From Paludifilum halophilum (GTDB taxonomy: Bacteria; Bacillota; Bacilli; Thermoactinomycetales; DSM-45169): a stretch of DNA of 64,000 bases. A program made the translations under genes and the position numbers. Below are positions 63,494 through 64,000 of the stretch, piece by piece. The notes beneath the pieces were generated by a model that worked only from the letters and a program-made list of their open reading frames with translations, made no database searches and was not told where the DNA came from. How positions within the stretch are numbered: the first letter of the stretch is position 1; each line of letters starts with the position of its first letter. The stretch is taken from NCBI RefSeq assembly GCF_002245355.1, contig NZ_NOWF01000001.1:434001-498000 (forward strand), written 5' to 3'.

Positions 63494-63958
63494 GTGAATC
63501 ATTTTTTAATAACGCAATTTGAGATGGGCCGGGAACGTCTGCAATCCTTTTTACAATCCACCCCCGAAACGTTATCCGATCAAATGCCGAAAGGATTCAA
63601 CAACACGATTCATTGGAACGCAGGCCACATCTTAACGGTGGCTGATGCATTGTTCGAGTTAAAGATGCTTCCCCCGAAATATAAGGAGTTATTCTGGAAT
63701 GGAACAAAACCCGCGGATTGGACGGGAGACGTCCCTTCTCTGAAAACCTTGATCTCTCAATTACAAGAACAGATGGAACCCATCAAAGAAACCCTCAGCG
63801 ACGGATTGGAAAAGAAGTTGGAAAAACCCATTCAACTCCCGAATGGTTACCAAATGGAAACGACAGGATCCGTCGTCGGTTTCAATAATTCTCATGAAGC
63901 GATACACATGGGATATATGAACGCATTGAAACGAACGATCGAAGGGCAAAGCCAATAA
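63494..63958 (+). CDS. DinB/YfiT-family metal-dependent protein
   Basis: 154 aa four-helix bundle. Metal-type histidines: HWNAGHILTVADALF (second His of the first pair) and HEAIHMGYMNAL. DinB-like enzymes include thiol (bacillithiol/mycothiol) transferases; activity unknown here. GTG 63494 has AGGTGGG 6 nt upstream, while the ATG at 63488 abuts it. After it 42 nt remain in the window, with GTG AAA AAA AGA at the edge possibly beginning another gene, too short to call. Confidence 0.75.
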   Translation: MNHFLITQFEMGRERLQSFLQSTPETLSDQMPKGFNNTIHWNAGHILTVADALFELKMLPPKYKELFWNGTKPADWTGDVPSLKTLISQLQEQMEPIKETLSDGLEKKLEKPIQLPNGYQMETTGSVVGFNNSHEAIHMGYMNALKRTIEGQSQ

Positions 63959-64000
63959 GAGTGACCTCGGATGGGGCATCGCCGTGAAAAAAAGAAACCC

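Noticed and set aside
1-64000. CRISPR array, tRNA or rRNA genes, prophage or integrase
   Set aside because: No regularly spaced direct repeats, cloverleaf sequences, rRNA signatures or recombinase-like proteins were seen on either strand.

Overview
The window looks like chromosomal core sequence from an endospore-forming, low-to-moderate-GC Firmicute. Evidence: strong AGGAGG-type ribosome binding sites, GTG/TTG starts, a complete spoIIIAA-AH operon, spo0A, spoIVB and an H-type small acid-soluble spore protein. Gene order matches Bacillus subtilis over long stretches (yqjD-C, ptb-bcd-buk-lpdV-bkd, spo0A-spoIVB-recN-argR, nusB-accC-accB-spoIIIA, efp-papA-aroQ, yqhQ). The insertions and overall style suggest Thermoactinomycetaceae (Kroppenstedtia/Planifilum-like). 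That family placement is inference.

Positions 1-8.5 kb hold a truncated M20 peptidase and a methylmalonyl-CoA operon (mutase large and B12-binding chains, epimerase, biotin-dependent carboxyltransferase) with a perfect cre site at its promoter. Two very small membrane proteins and two tandem EamA transporters follow. Positions 8.5-20 kb hold a GntR/FCD regulator and the branched-chain keto-acid operon ptb-bcd-buk-lpdV-bkdAA-bkdAB-bkdB. That operon is headed by a -24/-12 (sigma-54) promoter and two palindromic activator sites next to bkdR. Branched-chain amino acids are thus converted to branched acyl-CoAs, for iso/anteiso fatty acids and energy, and valine/isoleucine carbon can enter the methylmalonyl-CoA operon.

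Positions 20-28 kb are the accessory part: yqzF, an N-terminally extended Fe/Mn superoxide dismutase, sspH, a two-gene ATP-grasp plus papain-like unit, a beta-lysine acetyltransferase (AblB), an M24 peptidase and a 139-bp hairpin repeat whose twin lies at 8.5 kb. The ATP-grasp/papain-like pair is the best candidate for an undescribed system.

Positions 28-63 kb are mostly one long leftward housekeeping and sporulation block. In transcription order it runs: aroQ-papA-efp; the CD1247-like gene; spoIIIAA-AH; accB-accC-asp23-amaP-DUF2273-nusB-folD-xseA-xseB-ispA; dxs-tlyA-unknown-nadK-argR-recN-spoIVB-spo0A; then steA-steB-like-GT2-GT4. Rightward islands inside it are an MFS transporter with the sulfolactate genes comA/comB and DUF441, and yqhQ with an SA1362-like gene. 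The right end holds a PrcB-domain/patatin pair, mntR and a DinB-family gene. No tRNA, rRNA, CRISPR array or transposase gene was seen.
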